In this document: piece after piece, positions 42,847 through 51,681 of the stretch
Layout: every line of letters starts with the position of its first letter
How positions within the stretch are numbered: position 1 is the stretch's first letter
The notes under the pieces: generated by a model
What the model was told of the DNA's origin: nothing
Database searches by the model: none
The model's input: only the letters and a program-made list of their open reading frames with translations
Assembly (NCBI GenBank): GCA_003674045.1
Contig: PENC01000032.1
Coordinates: forward strand, 27,429-91,428
DNA: 64,000 nt
Direction: 5' to 3'
Source of the DNA: Streptomyces griseocarneus
GTDB taxonomy: Bacteria; Actinomycetota; Actinomycetes; Streptomycetales; Streptomycetaceae
Made by a program: the position numbers and the translations under genes

Positions 42847-43462
42847 CTTCCAGAACCCCGTGGCGGGCTTCGGCGTGACCTTCAAGGCCATGTTCAAGAA
42901 GCGCCTCACCGAGCAGTATCCGGAGGAGAAGAAGCACACGGCGCCGCGCTTCCACGGCCGCCACCAGCTCAACCGGCACCCGGACGGGCTGGAGAAGTGC
43001 ATCGGCTGCGAGCTGTGCGCGTGGGCCTGCCCGGCCGACGCGATCTATGTGGAGGGCGCGGACAACACCGACGAGGAGCGCTATTCTCCCGGCGAGCGCT
43101 ACGGCCGCGTCTATCAGATCAACTACCTCCGCTGCATCCTGTGCGGCCTGTGCGTGGAGGCGTGCCCCACCCGCGCGCTGACCATGACCAACCAGTACGA
43201 ACTGGCCGACACCAGCCGCGAGTCGCTCATCTACACCAAGGAGGAGCTCCTCGCCGGCCTGGAGGAGGGCATGGTCGACACCCCGCACGCCATCTATCCG
43301 GGGATGACCGAGAAGGACTACTACCGGGGCCTGGTCTCCGAGGCCGCGCCGGGCACGGTCCGTCAGACCGCCGCCTCCAAGGGCGAGCAGCCGCAGGAGC
43401 CCGCGAACTCCGCGGCCGCGCCCTCCGGCTCCGCCGCCCCCTCCGGGGAGGTGGACTCATGA
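42839..43462 (+). CDS. nuoI: NADH-quinone oxidoreductase subunit I
   Basis: 207-residue 23-kDa ferredoxin-like subunit with two [4Fe-4S] clusters (N6a/N6b). The motifs are CIGCELCAWACPADAI and CILCGLCVEACPTRAL. An amphipathic N-terminal helix (NPVAGFGVTFKAMFKK) attaches it to the membrane arm. ATG 42839 follows GGAAAGGAGGGCGGGG; an upstream in-frame GTG would add 11 residues from nuoH coding sequence. The Ala/Pro/Ser-rich tail of about 40 residues is extra. Confidence 0.96.
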   Translation: MPDFQNPVAGFGVTFKAMFKKRLTEQYPEEKKHTAPRFHGRHQLNRHPDGLEKCIGCELCAWACPADAIYVEGADNTDEERYSPGERYGRVYQINYLRCILCGLCVEACPTRALTMTNQYELADTSRESLIYTKEELLAGLEEGMVDTPHAIYPGMTEKDYYRGLVSEAAPGTVRQTAASKGEQPQEPANSAAAPSGSAAPSGEVDS

Positions 43463-44304
43463 GCGCGCTCGCCGCCGCGGGCACCACCTCGATCGGCGAG
43501 GCCGTCCAGTTCTGGCTGCTCGCCACGGTCGCCGTCCTCGGGGCGCTGGCCACGGTCCTGATGAAGAAGGCCGTGCACAGCGCCCTGTCCCTGGCGGGCA
43601 CCATGATCGTGCTGGCGGTCTTCTACCTGGCCAACGGCGCCTATTTCCTGGGCATCGTGCAGATCGTGGTCTACACCGGCGCGATCATGATGCTGTTCCT
43701 GTTCGTCGTCATGCTCGTCGGGGTCACCGCGGCCGACTCCCTCAAGGAGACCATCAGGGGCCAGCGGCTGCTCGCCGGGCTCTGCGTGCTCGGCTTCGGC
43801 ATCCTGCTGATCGCCGGCATCGCCAACGCCGCGCTGAAGGACTTCGACGGCCTCGGCCAGGCCAACTCCGGCGGGAACGTCCAGGGGCTGGCCGCCCTCG
43901 TCTTCACCAAGTACGTCTTCGCCTTCGAGATCACCGGCGCCCTGCTGATCACCGCCGCCGTCGGCGCGATGGTCCTCACCCACCGCGAGCGCGCCCAGCG
44001 CCCCGCAGGCCAGCGCGAGCGCGCCGAGGCCCGCATCCGCGAGGGCAAGCACGTCCCCCCGCTGCCCGCCCCCGGCGTCTACGCCCGGCACAACGCCGTG
44101 GACATCCCCGGCCTGCTGCCCGACGGCACCCCCTCCGAGCTCACCGTCAACCCCACGCTGCGCGCCCGCGGCCAGATCCGCGACGTGTCGGGCGAGGCGC
44201 TCCAGGAGCTCGCGGCGCTGGAGCAGCGCTCCGCCGAGTGGGTGACGGGTGGCCGCGGCGAGGACGGCCGGTCCGCGTCCGGCGCGAAGGAGGCCCGCAA
44301 GTGA
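43459..44304 (+). CDS. nuoJ: NADH-quinone oxidoreductase subunit J
   Basis: 281-residue membrane subunit with five helices in the first 170 residues; LANGAYFLGIVQIVVYTGAI with the kinked helix and MMLFLFVVMLV are typical. A hydrophilic C-terminal extension of about 110 residues, Arg/Glu-rich with LPAPGVYARHNAVDIPGLLP, exceeds the usual NuoJ length (about 170-200). Such tails are known in actinobacterial NuoJ. ATG and stop overlap nuoI and nuoK by 4 bp. Confidence 0.95.
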   Translation: MSALAAAGTTSIGEAVQFWLLATVAVLGALATVLMKKAVHSALSLAGTMIVLAVFYLANGAYFLGIVQIVVYTGAIMMLFLFVVMLVGVTAADSLKETIRGQRLLAGLCVLGFGILLIAGIANAALKDFDGLGQANSGGNVQGLAALVFTKYVFAFEITGALLITAAVGAMVLTHRERAQRPAGQRERAEARIREGKHVPPLPAPGVYARHNAVDIPGLLPDGTPSELTVNPTLRARGQIRDVSGEALQELAALEQRSAEWVTGGRGEDGRSASGAKEARK

Positions 44305-44600
44305 ACCCCGTCAACTATCTCTATCTGGCGGCCGTGTTGTTCACCATCGGCGCGGCCGGTGTGCTCATCCGGCGGAACGCGATCGTCGTCTTCATGTGCG
44401 TCGAGCTGATGCTGAACGCCTGCAACCTGGCGTTCGTCACCTTCTCCCGGCTGCACGGCAATCTGGACGGCCAGATCATCGCGTTCTTCACCATGGTCGT
44501 GGCCGCCGCCGAAGTGGTGATCGGCCTCGCGATCATCGTGTCCGTCTTCCGCACCCGTCACTCGGCCTCGGTCGACGACGCCAGTCTGCTGAAGCTGTAA
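44301..44600 (+). CDS. nuoK: NADH-quinone oxidoreductase subunit K
   Basis: 99-residue subunit with three helices. VFMCVELMLNACNLAFVTF carries the conserved membrane-buried Glu used in proton translocation, and a second Glu is in VVAAAEVVIGLAI. The GTG start overlaps the nuoJ stop. nuoL follows after 12 bases with AGGGG as its ribosome binding site. Confidence 0.96.
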   Translation: MNPVNYLYLAAVLFTIGAAGVLIRRNAIVVFMCVELMLNACNLAFVTFSRLHGNLDGQIIAFFTMVVAAAEVVIGLAIIVSVFRTRHSASVDDASLLKL

Positions 44601-44612
44601 GGGGACGCCGAC

Positions 44613-46508
44613 GTGGAGAACCTCATCGGGCTGCTCGTCGCGGCCCCCCTGCTGGGCGCGGCCGTCCTGCTGTGCGGCGGCCGCCGACTGGACCGCGTGG
44701 ACCACTGGATCGGCACGCTCCTCGCGGCGGTGTCCTTCGCCCTCGGCGCCGTGCTCTTCGCCGATCTGCTGGGCAAGGACGCCGGGGCCCGCACGCTGAC
44801 CTCGCACCTGTTCAGCTGGGTCCCGGTGGGCGGCTTCCGCGCGGACGTCGCCTTCCGGCTCGACCAGCTGTCGATGACCTTCGTCCTGCTGATCACGGGG
44901 GTGGGCACGCTCATCCACCTGTACTCGGTGGGCTACATGGAGCACGACGAGCGCCGCCGCCGCTTCTTCGGCTATCTGAACCTCTTCCTCGCCGCGATGC
45001 TGCTGCTCGTCCTCGCCGACAACTACCTTCTGCTGTATGTCGGCTGGGAGGGCGTGGGCCTCGCCTCGTACCTGCTGATCGGCTTCTGGCAGCACAAGCC
45101 CAGCGCGGCCACCGCGGCCAAGAAGGCGTTCCTCGTCAACCGCGTCGGCGACATGGGCCTGTCGATCGCGATCATGCTGATGTTCACCACGTTCGGCACC
45201 TTCGCCTTCGGCCCCGTCCTCACGCACGCCACGGACGCGGGGGAGGGCAAGCTCACGGCCATCGGGCTGATGCTGCTGCTCGCCGCGTGCGGCAAGTCCG
45301 CCCAGGTGCCGCTCCAGTCCTGGCTCGGGGACGCGATGGAGGGCCCGACGCCGGTCTCCGCGCTGATCCACGCGGCCACCATGGTGACCGCGGGCGTCTA
45401 CCTCATCACCCGCTCCGGCGCGATCTTCAACGCCGCGCCCGACGCGCAGACCGCGGTCGTCACGGTCGGCGCGGTCACGCTGCTCTTCGGTGCGATCGTC
45501 GGTTGTGCGAAGGACGACATCAAGAAGGCCCTGGCCGGTTCGACGATGTCCCAGATCGGCTACATGATCCTGGCCGCGGGTCTGGGGCCGGTCGGCTACG
45601 TCTTCGCGATCATGCACCTGGTGACCCACGGCTTCTTCAAGGCGGGCCTCTTCCTCGGCGCGGGCTCGGTCATGCACGGCATGAACGACGAGGTGGACAT
45701 GCGCCGTTACGGCGGCCTGCGCACCTATATGCCGGTCACCTTCGTCACCTTCGGCCTCGGCTACCTCGCCATCATCGGCTTCCCCGGCCTCTCCGGCTTC
45801 TTCTCCAAGGACAAGATCATCGAGGCGGCCTTCGCCAAGGGCGGCACGGAGGGCTGGATCCTCGGCGGCGCCGCCCTGCTGGGCGCGGCCATCACCGCGT
45901 ACTACATGACGCGCGTGATGATCCTGACCTTCTTCGGCGAGAAGCGCTGGCAGCCGGACGCCGACGGCAACCGGCCGCACCCGCACGAGTCGCCGCGCAC
46001 CATGACGATCCCCATGGTGGTGCTGGCCGTCGGATCGGTCTTCGCCGGTGGGCTGTTCAGCATCAACGACACGTTCCTGAAGTGGCTGGAGCCCGTCACG
46101 GGGCACGCCGAGGGCAACTCGCCGCTGAGCGCGATCGAGGTCACGGCCGCCACCATGGTCGTGCTCGTCCTCGGCGTGGCGCTCGCCTGGGCGCAGTACG
46201 GGCGCGGGCCCGTCCCCGTCACCGCGCCCCGGGGCAACGCGCTCGTCCGCGCCGCCCGACGGGACCTGCTCCAGGACGACTTCAACCACGTCGTGCTGGT
46301 CCGCGGCGGCGAGGAGCTCACCCGCGGTCTGGTCCGCGCCGACCACTCGGTGGTCGACGGCATCGTCAACGGCACGGCCGCCGCGGTCGGCGGGCTGTCG
46401 AGCCGGATGCGCAGGCTGCAGAACGGCTACGCGCGGTCGTACGCGGTCTCGATGTTCGGCGGCGCGGCGGTGCTCATCGCCGCGACCCTGCTGATGAGGG
46501 CGGTCTGA
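44613..46508 (+). CDS. nuoL: NADH-quinone oxidoreductase subunit L
   Basis: 631-residue antiporter-like proton-pumping subunit. Key features are YVGWEGVGLASYLLIGFW, PLQSWLGDAMEGPTPVSALI with its Lys/Glu neighbours, GCAKDDIKKALAGSTMSQIG and a long C-terminal part with the lateral helix. About 16 helices are predicted. GTG 44613 follows AGGGG. Stop and nuoM start are 2 bases apart. Confidence 0.97.
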   Translation: MENLIGLLVAAPLLGAAVLLCGGRRLDRVDHWIGTLLAAVSFALGAVLFADLLGKDAGARTLTSHLFSWVPVGGFRADVAFRLDQLSMTFVLLITGVGTLIHLYSVGYMEHDERRRRFFGYLNLFLAAMLLLVLADNYLLLYVGWEGVGLASYLLIGFWQHKPSAATAAKKAFLVNRVGDMGLSIAIMLMFTTFGTFAFGPVLTHATDAGEGKLTAIGLMLLLAACGKSAQVPLQSWLGDAMEGPTPVSALIHAATMVTAGVYLITRSGAIFNAAPDAQTAVVTVGAVTLLFGAIVGCAKDDIKKALAGSTMSQIGYMILAAGLGPVGYVFAIMHLVTHGFFKAGLFLGAGSVMHGMNDEVDMRRYGGLRTYMPVTFVTFGLGYLAIIGFPGLSGFFSKDKIIEAAFAKGGTEGWILGGAALLGAAITAYYMTRVMILTFFGEKRWQPDADGNRPHPHESPRTMTIPMVVLAVGSVFAGGLFSINDTFLKWLEPVTGHAEGNSPLSAIEVTAATMVVLVLGVALAWAQYGRGPVPVTAPRGNALVRAARRDLLQDDFNHVVLVRGGEELTRGLVRADHSVVDGIVNGTAAAVGGLSSRMRRLQNGYARSYAVSMFGGAAVLIAATLLMRAV

Positions 46509-46510
46509 TC

Positions 46511-48124
46511 ATGTCTTTTCCCCTGCTGACGGTCACGGCCGCGGTGCCCGCGGCCGGCGCGGTCGCGACCGCCGCCGTCCCGGCCGCGCGCCGGGCGGCC
46601 GCGAAGTGGCTCGCGCTGGCCTTCTCGCTGGCCACGCTGGTCCTGGCGGCGGTCCAACTGGCCCGCTTCGACCCGGACTCCGGCAAGCCCTTCCAGCTCA
46701 CCGAGTCGCACGCCTGGATCAAGTCCTTCGGCGTTCGCTACGACCTCGGGGTGGACGGCATCGCGGTGGTGCTGATCGCCCTGACCGCGCTGCTGGTGCC
46801 CTTCGTGATCCTGGCCGGCTGGCACGACGCAGACCCCCTGGAGGAGGCGGAGCCCAACCGCCGCTGGCGGCCCACCCAGGGCTTCTTCGCGCTGATCCTG
46901 CTGGTCGAGGCGATGGTGGTGATCTCCTTCGAGGCCACCGACGTCTTCCTCTTCTACATCTTCTTCGAAGCCATGCTGATCCCGGTGTACTTCCTGGTCG
47001 GCGGCTTCGGCGACCGGGCCGGCGCCCGCTCCGAGGAGGAGACGGCGGCCCGCCGGTCGTACGCGGCGGTGAAGTTCCTGCTGTACAACCTCGCGGGCGG
47101 GCTCATCATGATGGCCGCGGTCATCGGGCTCTACGCCGTCACCGCGCACCAGCTCGGCACCGGCACCTTCTCGCTCACGGAGATCGTCCAGGCCCGCGCC
47201 GACGGCCGGCTCCAGTTCGCGACCGTCACCGAACGGGCCCTGTTCCTCGGCTTCTTCTTCGCCTTCGCGGTGAAGGCGCCGCTGTGGCCGCTGCACACCT
47301 GGCTGCCGGGCGCCATGGGCGAGGCCACCGCGCCCGTCGCCGTCCTGATCACCGCCGTGGTCGACAAGGTGGGCACCTTCGCGATGCTCCGCTTCTGCCT
47401 CCAGCTCTTCCCGGAGGCGTCGAAGTGGGCGACGCCGGTGATCGTCGTGCTGTCCGTGATCGGCATCCTCTACGGGGCGCTGCTCGCGGTGGCCCAGAAG
47501 GACATCAAGCGGCTCATCGCCTACGCCTCGATCTCGCACTTCGGCTTCATCGTCCTGGGCATCTTCGCGATGACCACCCAGGGGCAGGGCGGCGCGACGC
47601 TCTACATGGTCAACCACGGGATCTCCACGGCGGCGCTGATGCTGGTCGCCGGGTTCCTGATCTCGCGCCGCGGCTCCCGGCTCATCGCCGACTACGGCGG
47701 TGTGCAGAAGGTGGCGCCGGTCCTCGCCGGGACGTTCATGGTGGGCGGTCTGGCCACGCTGTCGCTGCCGGGCCTCGCGCCCTTCGTCTCGGAATTCCTG
47801 GTCCTGGTCGGCACGTTCAGCCGTTACCCGGCCGCCGGCATCGTCGCCACGCTGGGCATCGTCCTGGCCGCGCTCTACGTCCTGGTGCTCTACCAGCGCA
47901 CGATGACGGGCCCGGTCAAGGACGAGGTCCGCGGCATGCCCGACCTGCGTGTACGTGAACTCGTCGTGGTGGGCCCGCTGATCGCCCTGCTCCTCTTCCT
48001 GGGCGTCTATCCCAAGCCGCTGACGAAGATCATCGACCCGGCGGTGGGACACACGATGTCGCAGGTCCACCGGACCGACCCCAAGCCGGATGTCCCGGCG
48101 AACGATGTGGAGGCCGCGAAGTGA
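46511..48124 (+). CDS. nuoM: NADH-quinone oxidoreductase subunit M
   Basis: 537-residue antiporter-like subunit. FFEAMLIPVYFLVGGFG with conserved Glu, KAPLWPLHTWLPGAMGEATA, VAQKDIKRLIAYASISHFGF and the C-terminal FLGVYPKPLTKII are typical. About 14 helices are predicted. ATG 46511 is the only start that gives a signal-like first helix; the longer in-frame stretch upstream lies in nuoL. The stop overlaps the nuoN GTG by 4 bp. Confidence 0.97.
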   Translation: MSFPLLTVTAAVPAAGAVATAAVPAARRAAAKWLALAFSLATLVLAAVQLARFDPDSGKPFQLTESHAWIKSFGVRYDLGVDGIAVVLIALTALLVPFVILAGWHDADPLEEAEPNRRWRPTQGFFALILLVEAMVVISFEATDVFLFYIFFEAMLIPVYFLVGGFGDRAGARSEEETAARRSYAAVKFLLYNLAGGLIMMAAVIGLYAVTAHQLGTGTFSLTEIVQARADGRLQFATVTERALFLGFFFAFAVKAPLWPLHTWLPGAMGEATAPVAVLITAVVDKVGTFAMLRFCLQLFPEASKWATPVIVVLSVIGILYGALLAVAQKDIKRLIAYASISHFGFIVLGIFAMTTQGQGGATLYMVNHGISTAALMLVAGFLISRRGSRLIADYGGVQKVAPVLAGTFMVGGLATLSLPGLAPFVSEFLVLVGTFSRYPAAGIVATLGIVLAALYVLVLYQRTMTGPVKDEVRGMPDLRVRELVVVGPLIALLLFLGVYPKPLTKIIDPAVGHTMSQVHRTDPKPDVPANDVEAAK

Positions 48125-49773
48125 GCCACGCAGCTTTCGTCCACAGCCTGTGGACGATGTCGGCCGACGCGCCGAGGAAGATCCCGGCGCCCCAGATCGA
48201 GTACGCCCAGCTCTCGCCGACGCTGATCGTCCTCGGCGCGGCCTGCCTCGGCATTCTCGCGGAGGCCTTCCTGCCCCGGCGCCTGCGGTACCCGGTGCAG
48301 GTGCTGCTGACCGCCGTCGGCCTGGCCGCGGGCTTCGCCGCGGTCGTCGCCCTCGCCGCGGGCGGCTACGGCACGGGCAAGGCGCACGTCGCCGCGATGG
48401 GCGCGATCGCCGTGGACGGGCCGGCGCTGTTCCTCCAGGGGACCATTCTCCTGGTCGCGCTGATCGCCGTGTTCACCTTCGCCGAGCGGCGCCTCGACCC
48501 GGTGGCCCACGGCAGGGCGGTGGACTCCTTCGCCGCGCAGGGTGCCGCGGTGCCGGGCGGCGAGGCCGAGCAGGAGGCGGTCAAGGCCGGTTTCACCACG
48601 ACCGAGGTCTTCCCGATCCTCCTCTTCGCGGTCGGCGGCATGCTGATCTTCCCTGCCGCGAACGACCTGCTGACGCTGTTCATCGCGCTGGAGGTCTTCT
48701 CCCTCCCGCTGTACGTCCTCTGCGCCCTCGCCCGCAGGCAGCGGCTGCTCTCCCAGGAGGCCGCGGTCAAGTACTTCCTGCTGGGCGCCTTCTCGTCGGC
48801 GTTCCTGCTGTTCGGCATCGCGCTGCTCTACGGCTACGCGGGAACGGTCACGTACGCGGGCATCGCCGACGTGGTCAACGGCACGGTCCGCACGGTGGAC
48901 CCGGCGCTGGCCTCGACCACGGGGAACGACGCGCTGCTGCTGATCGGCGGAGCGCTCGTCCTGGTGGGCCTGCTGTTCAAGGTGGGTGCGGTCCCGTTCC
49001 ACATGTGGACGCCCGACGTCTACCAGGGCGCCCCCACGCCGGTCACCGGCTTCATGGCCGCCGCCACCAAGGTCGCCGCCTTCGGCGCGCTGCTGCGGCT
49101 GCTGTACGTGGTGCTGCCGGGGCTGCGCTGGGACTGGCGGCCGGTGATGTGGGGCGTCGCGATCGTCACCATGGTGGTGGGCGCGGTGGTCGCCGTCACC
49201 CAGACGGATGTGAAGCGGCTCCTCGCCTACTCCTCGATCGCGCACGCGGGGTTCATCCTCGCGGGTGTCATCGCCGTCAGCCCCGACGGTGTGTCCTCGG
49301 TCCTGTTCTACCTGGCCGCGTACTCCTTCGTGACGCTGGGCGCGTTCGCGGTGGTGACGCTGGTGCGGGACGCGGGCGGCGAGGCCACGCAGCTGGCGAA
49401 GTGGGCGGGGCTGGGGCGCCGTTCGCCGATGGTGGCGGCCGTCTTCGCGGTCTTCCTGCTGGCCTTCGCGGGCATTCCGCTGACGAGTGGTTTCACGGGT
49501 AAGTTCGCGGTCTTCAAGGCGGCGGCGCAGGGGGGTGCGGTGCCGCTGGTCGTGGTGGGTGTGCTGTCCTCGGCGGTGGCGGCGTTCTTCTATATCCGTG
49601 TCATTGTGCTGATGTTCTTCAACGAGCCGCAGGCGGAGGGGCCGAGTGTGGCCGTGCCGAGCGTTTTCACTTCGGCGGCGATTGCGGTGGGGGTGGCGGT
49701 GACGGTGGTGCTGGGGCTTGCGCCGCAGTATTTCCTTGACCTGGCGGGGAAGGCGGGGGTTTTCGTTCGGTAG
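48121..49773 (+). CDS. nuoN: NADH-quinone oxidoreductase subunit N
   Basis: 550-residue antiporter-like subunit, last of the operon. Core motifs are ALEVFSLPLYVLCAL with Glu, KVGAVPFHMWTPDVYQGAPT, TQTDVKRLLAYSSIAHAGF and FTGKFAVFKAAA. About 14 helices are predicted, with a charged loop of about 40 residues inserted near residues 125-165. GTG start. Composite repeat block B follows the stop directly. Confidence 0.97.
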   Translation: MSHAAFVHSLWTMSADAPRKIPAPQIEYAQLSPTLIVLGAACLGILAEAFLPRRLRYPVQVLLTAVGLAAGFAAVVALAAGGYGTGKAHVAAMGAIAVDGPALFLQGTILLVALIAVFTFAERRLDPVAHGRAVDSFAAQGAAVPGGEAEQEAVKAGFTTTEVFPILLFAVGGMLIFPAANDLLTLFIALEVFSLPLYVLCALARRQRLLSQEAAVKYFLLGAFSSAFLLFGIALLYGYAGTVTYAGIADVVNGTVRTVDPALASTTGNDALLLIGGALVLVGLLFKVGAVPFHMWTPDVYQGAPTPVTGFMAAATKVAAFGALLRLLYVVLPGLRWDWRPVMWGVAIVTMVVGAVVAVTQTDVKRLLAYSSIAHAGFILAGVIAVSPDGVSSVLFYLAAYSFVTLGAFAVVTLVRDAGGEATQLAKWAGLGRRSPMVAAVFAVFLLAFAGIPLTSGFTGKFAVFKAAAQGGAVPLVVVGVLSSAVAAFFYIRVIVLMFFNEPQAEGPSVAVPSVFTSAAIAVGVAVTVVLGLAPQYFLDLAGKAGVFVR

Positions 49774-49798
49774 AGGGTGTGCGTTCGTCTGCGGGTCG

Positions 49799-50092
49799 GT
49801 GGGGGTTGCTCGCGCCGTTCCTCGCGCCCCTGGGTGGTGTGTGGGCCGGGGGCGGGGCCTCCGGGCGGAACCTGAAACGCGTTGCGTGCGGCTGATTGGT
49901 GTTGAGTGCCGTGATTCATGCACCGTCGTTTCAGAACCCGCCCTCCGGCCCCGCCCCCTCCACCGGTGGGTCGGGCGCGCCCCTTTAGGGGCGCGGGGAA
50001 CTGCGCGACAAGCCCCCACCGGGGCCGCGGACGCGTGGCGAGCGTGAGACGCACCCCGGTAGGCGCTGGGGGCCCGGGGGCGGAGCCCCCAT
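49799..50092. repeat. Composite repeat block B with GC hairpin
   Basis: Between convergent nuoN and fahA. It has the same parts as block A: degenerate reverse core (49808-49829), facing arms GGGCGGAACCTGAAACGC and GTTTCAGAACCCGCCC, and a forward unit with core GCGCGGGGAACTGCGCGAC (49991-50009). A GGGGGC-GGA-GCCCCC hairpin (50076-50090) abuts the fahA stop and may terminate fahA. Confidence 0.78.
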
Positions 50093-50097
50093 GGGGC

Positions 50098-51279
50098 CTA
50101 CGACGTACGGGCCGGTACGACGCGGCCCGTGACCTCGCCGAGGCCGATGCGGGTGCCGTTGGGGCCCGGGGCCCAGGCGGTGAGGGTGACCACGTCGCCG
50201 TCCTCCAGCCATGGACCCTTGCCGCGGGTCAGTTCCAGCAGGCAGCCGAGCTGGTCGGGCTCGGGTCCGCTGACCGTGCCGGAGGCGAAGAAGTCGCCGG
50301 TGCGCAGCGAGGCGCCGTTGACGGTCATGTGGGCGAGCTGCTGCGCGGCCGTCCAGTACATGGAGGCGAAGGGCGGGCGGGAGACGGTCTCGCCGTTGAT
50401 GGTGACCTCGATGCGCAGGTCGATGCCGCCGGGCTCGGCCTTGGAGTCGTCCAGGTACGGCAGCAGCGGGTATGTGCGCTCCGGTGGCGCCGTACGGGCC
50501 TCGTCGAAGGCGTCCAGGGGCGTGATCCAGGCCGACACGGACGTCGCGAAGGACTTGCCGAGGAACGGGCCCAGCGGTACGTACTCCCACGCCTGGATGT
50601 CGCGTGCCGACCAGTCGTTGACCAGGCAGACGCCGAAGACGTGGGTGCGGAAGTCGGCAAGCCCCACAGGTGTGTTGGAGGGCGCGGGAGTGCCGACGAC
50701 GAAGCCGACCTCCGCCTCGATGTCCAGCCGCGTCGAGGGGCCGAACACGGGCCCCTCCGAGGTCCTCCGCTGCCCGTTCGGGCGGAGGATGTCGGTGCCG
50801 GAGACCACGACGGTGCCCGCGCGTCCGTGGTAACCGATCGGCAGGTGCTTCCAGTTGGGGGTGAGCGCGTCGCCGTCGGGCCGGAAGATCCGGCCGACGT
50901 TGGTGGCGTGATGCTCGCTCGCGTAGAAGTCGACGTAGTCGGCGACCTCGAAGGGCAGGTGCAGCGTCACCTCGTCCAGCGGGAGGAAGGAGTCGTCGGC
51001 CTGCCCGTCGTCCAGCCAGCCGCGGATCGCGGCGCGGACGGCCTGCCAGACCGGGCGGCCCGCGGCCATCAGGGGGTTGAGCACCGGCTGGTCCAGCAGG
51101 TCGGCGTACGCGGAGCCGTGGGCGGCGGCCACCGCGGCCGCGTCGAGGACATACGCTCCGTAGCGGACGCCGATCCGGCGGTGCTCGGGCGCGTCGGGCG
51201 TCGAGAACACGCCGTACGGGAGGGTGTCCGCGCCGAAGGGGTCGCCTTCGGGAAGCGCGCGGGGGCTGTGCTCGGGCAT
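50098..51279 (-). CDS. fahA: Fumarylacetoacetase
   Basis: 393-residue enzyme hydrolysing fumarylacetoacetate to fumarate and acetoacetate, the last step of tyrosine/homogentisate breakdown. Metal and catalytic residues are visible: YVDFYASEHHATNVG (Asp and the catalytic His), LPIGYHGRAGTVVVSG, DIEAEVGFVVG (two Glu) and LVNDWSARDIQAWEYVPLG (Asp). ATG 51279 follows GAGG at 9 bases; an upstream in-frame extension of 18 residues is less likely. No other tyrosine-catabolism gene is adjacent. Confidence 0.94.
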   Translation of the reverse strand: MPEHSPRALPEGDPFGADTLPYGVFSTPDAPEHRRIGVRYGAYVLDAAAVAAAHGSAYADLLDQPVLNPLMAAGRPVWQAVRAAIRGWLDDGQADDSFLPLDEVTLHLPFEVADYVDFYASEHHATNVGRIFRPDGDALTPNWKHLPIGYHGRAGTVVVSGTDILRPNGQRRTSEGPVFGPSTRLDIEAEVGFVVGTPAPSNTPVGLADFRTHVFGVCLVNDWSARDIQAWEYVPLGPFLGKSFATSVSAWITPLDAFDEARTAPPERTYPLLPYLDDSKAEPGGIDLRIEVTINGETVSRPPFASMYWTAAQQLAHMTVNGASLRTGDFFASGTVSGPEPDQLGCLLELTRGKGPWLEDGDVVTLTAWAPGPNGTRIGLGEVTGRVVPARTS

Positions 51280-51376
51280 GGCTTGCTGCCTCGCTCTCTC
51301 CTCTTTGGACGCCTGGTGACGGTCCGTGCCCACACTACGGGCTGACGGCCGTCAAACAAGGGGGGATCGGCAAGGA

Positions 51377-51414
51377 GCGATCACCTGGGACCGTGGGTAA
51401 CTCCAGGTGATCGC
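51377..51414. promoter_or_regulatory. 12-bp perfect inverted repeat in divergent intergenic region
   Basis: GCGATCACCTGG and CCAGGTGATCGC are separated by 14 bases between fahA and the ATP-grasp gene. The spacing suits an operator or a stem-loop. The gene-free stretch is 51280-51681. Confidence 0.5.
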
Positions 51415-51580
51415 AAGGCGGCGTGGTCCCCGGCGCGCGGAGGGGGCGCGGAGCGCGTACGGACAGCGGGGAGGGGTGGGGAGGGGCACGCCGGTGCCAC
51501 GGGCCGTACTCGTGCCCGGTGTGCGCCGTTCACCTGCTCCGAACCGCTGTCCGACCGCTCACTAAAGGGCGAGCAATGTC

Positions 51581-51610
51581 CGGTAATTCCTTGCTGGAAG
51601 CGGTAATTCC
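51581..51610. promoter_or_regulatory. Direct repeat CGGTAATTCC x2, 20-bp period
   Basis: CGGTAATTCC at 51581-51590 and 51601-51610 are identical and spaced exactly two helical turns apart, 72 bp before the ATP-grasp start. This fits cooperative binding of a regulator or tandem promoter elements. No cognate factor is recognised. Confidence 0.5.
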
Positions 51611-51681
51611 GAAGTAGCGTCCTTAATCGGGTCACGCACAGTGGGGGGGCCGCTGCGCTTGAGTGACCGAGGGGGATGCTG

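Noticed and set aside
44079..46346. Long open frame of 755 codons on the reverse strand over nuoJ-nuoL, and many similar long opposite-strand frames across the nuo operon
   Set aside because: They lie opposite conserved complex I genes, are extremely His/Arg/Glu/Gly-biased and have no recognisable family; they are a by-product of high third-position GC.
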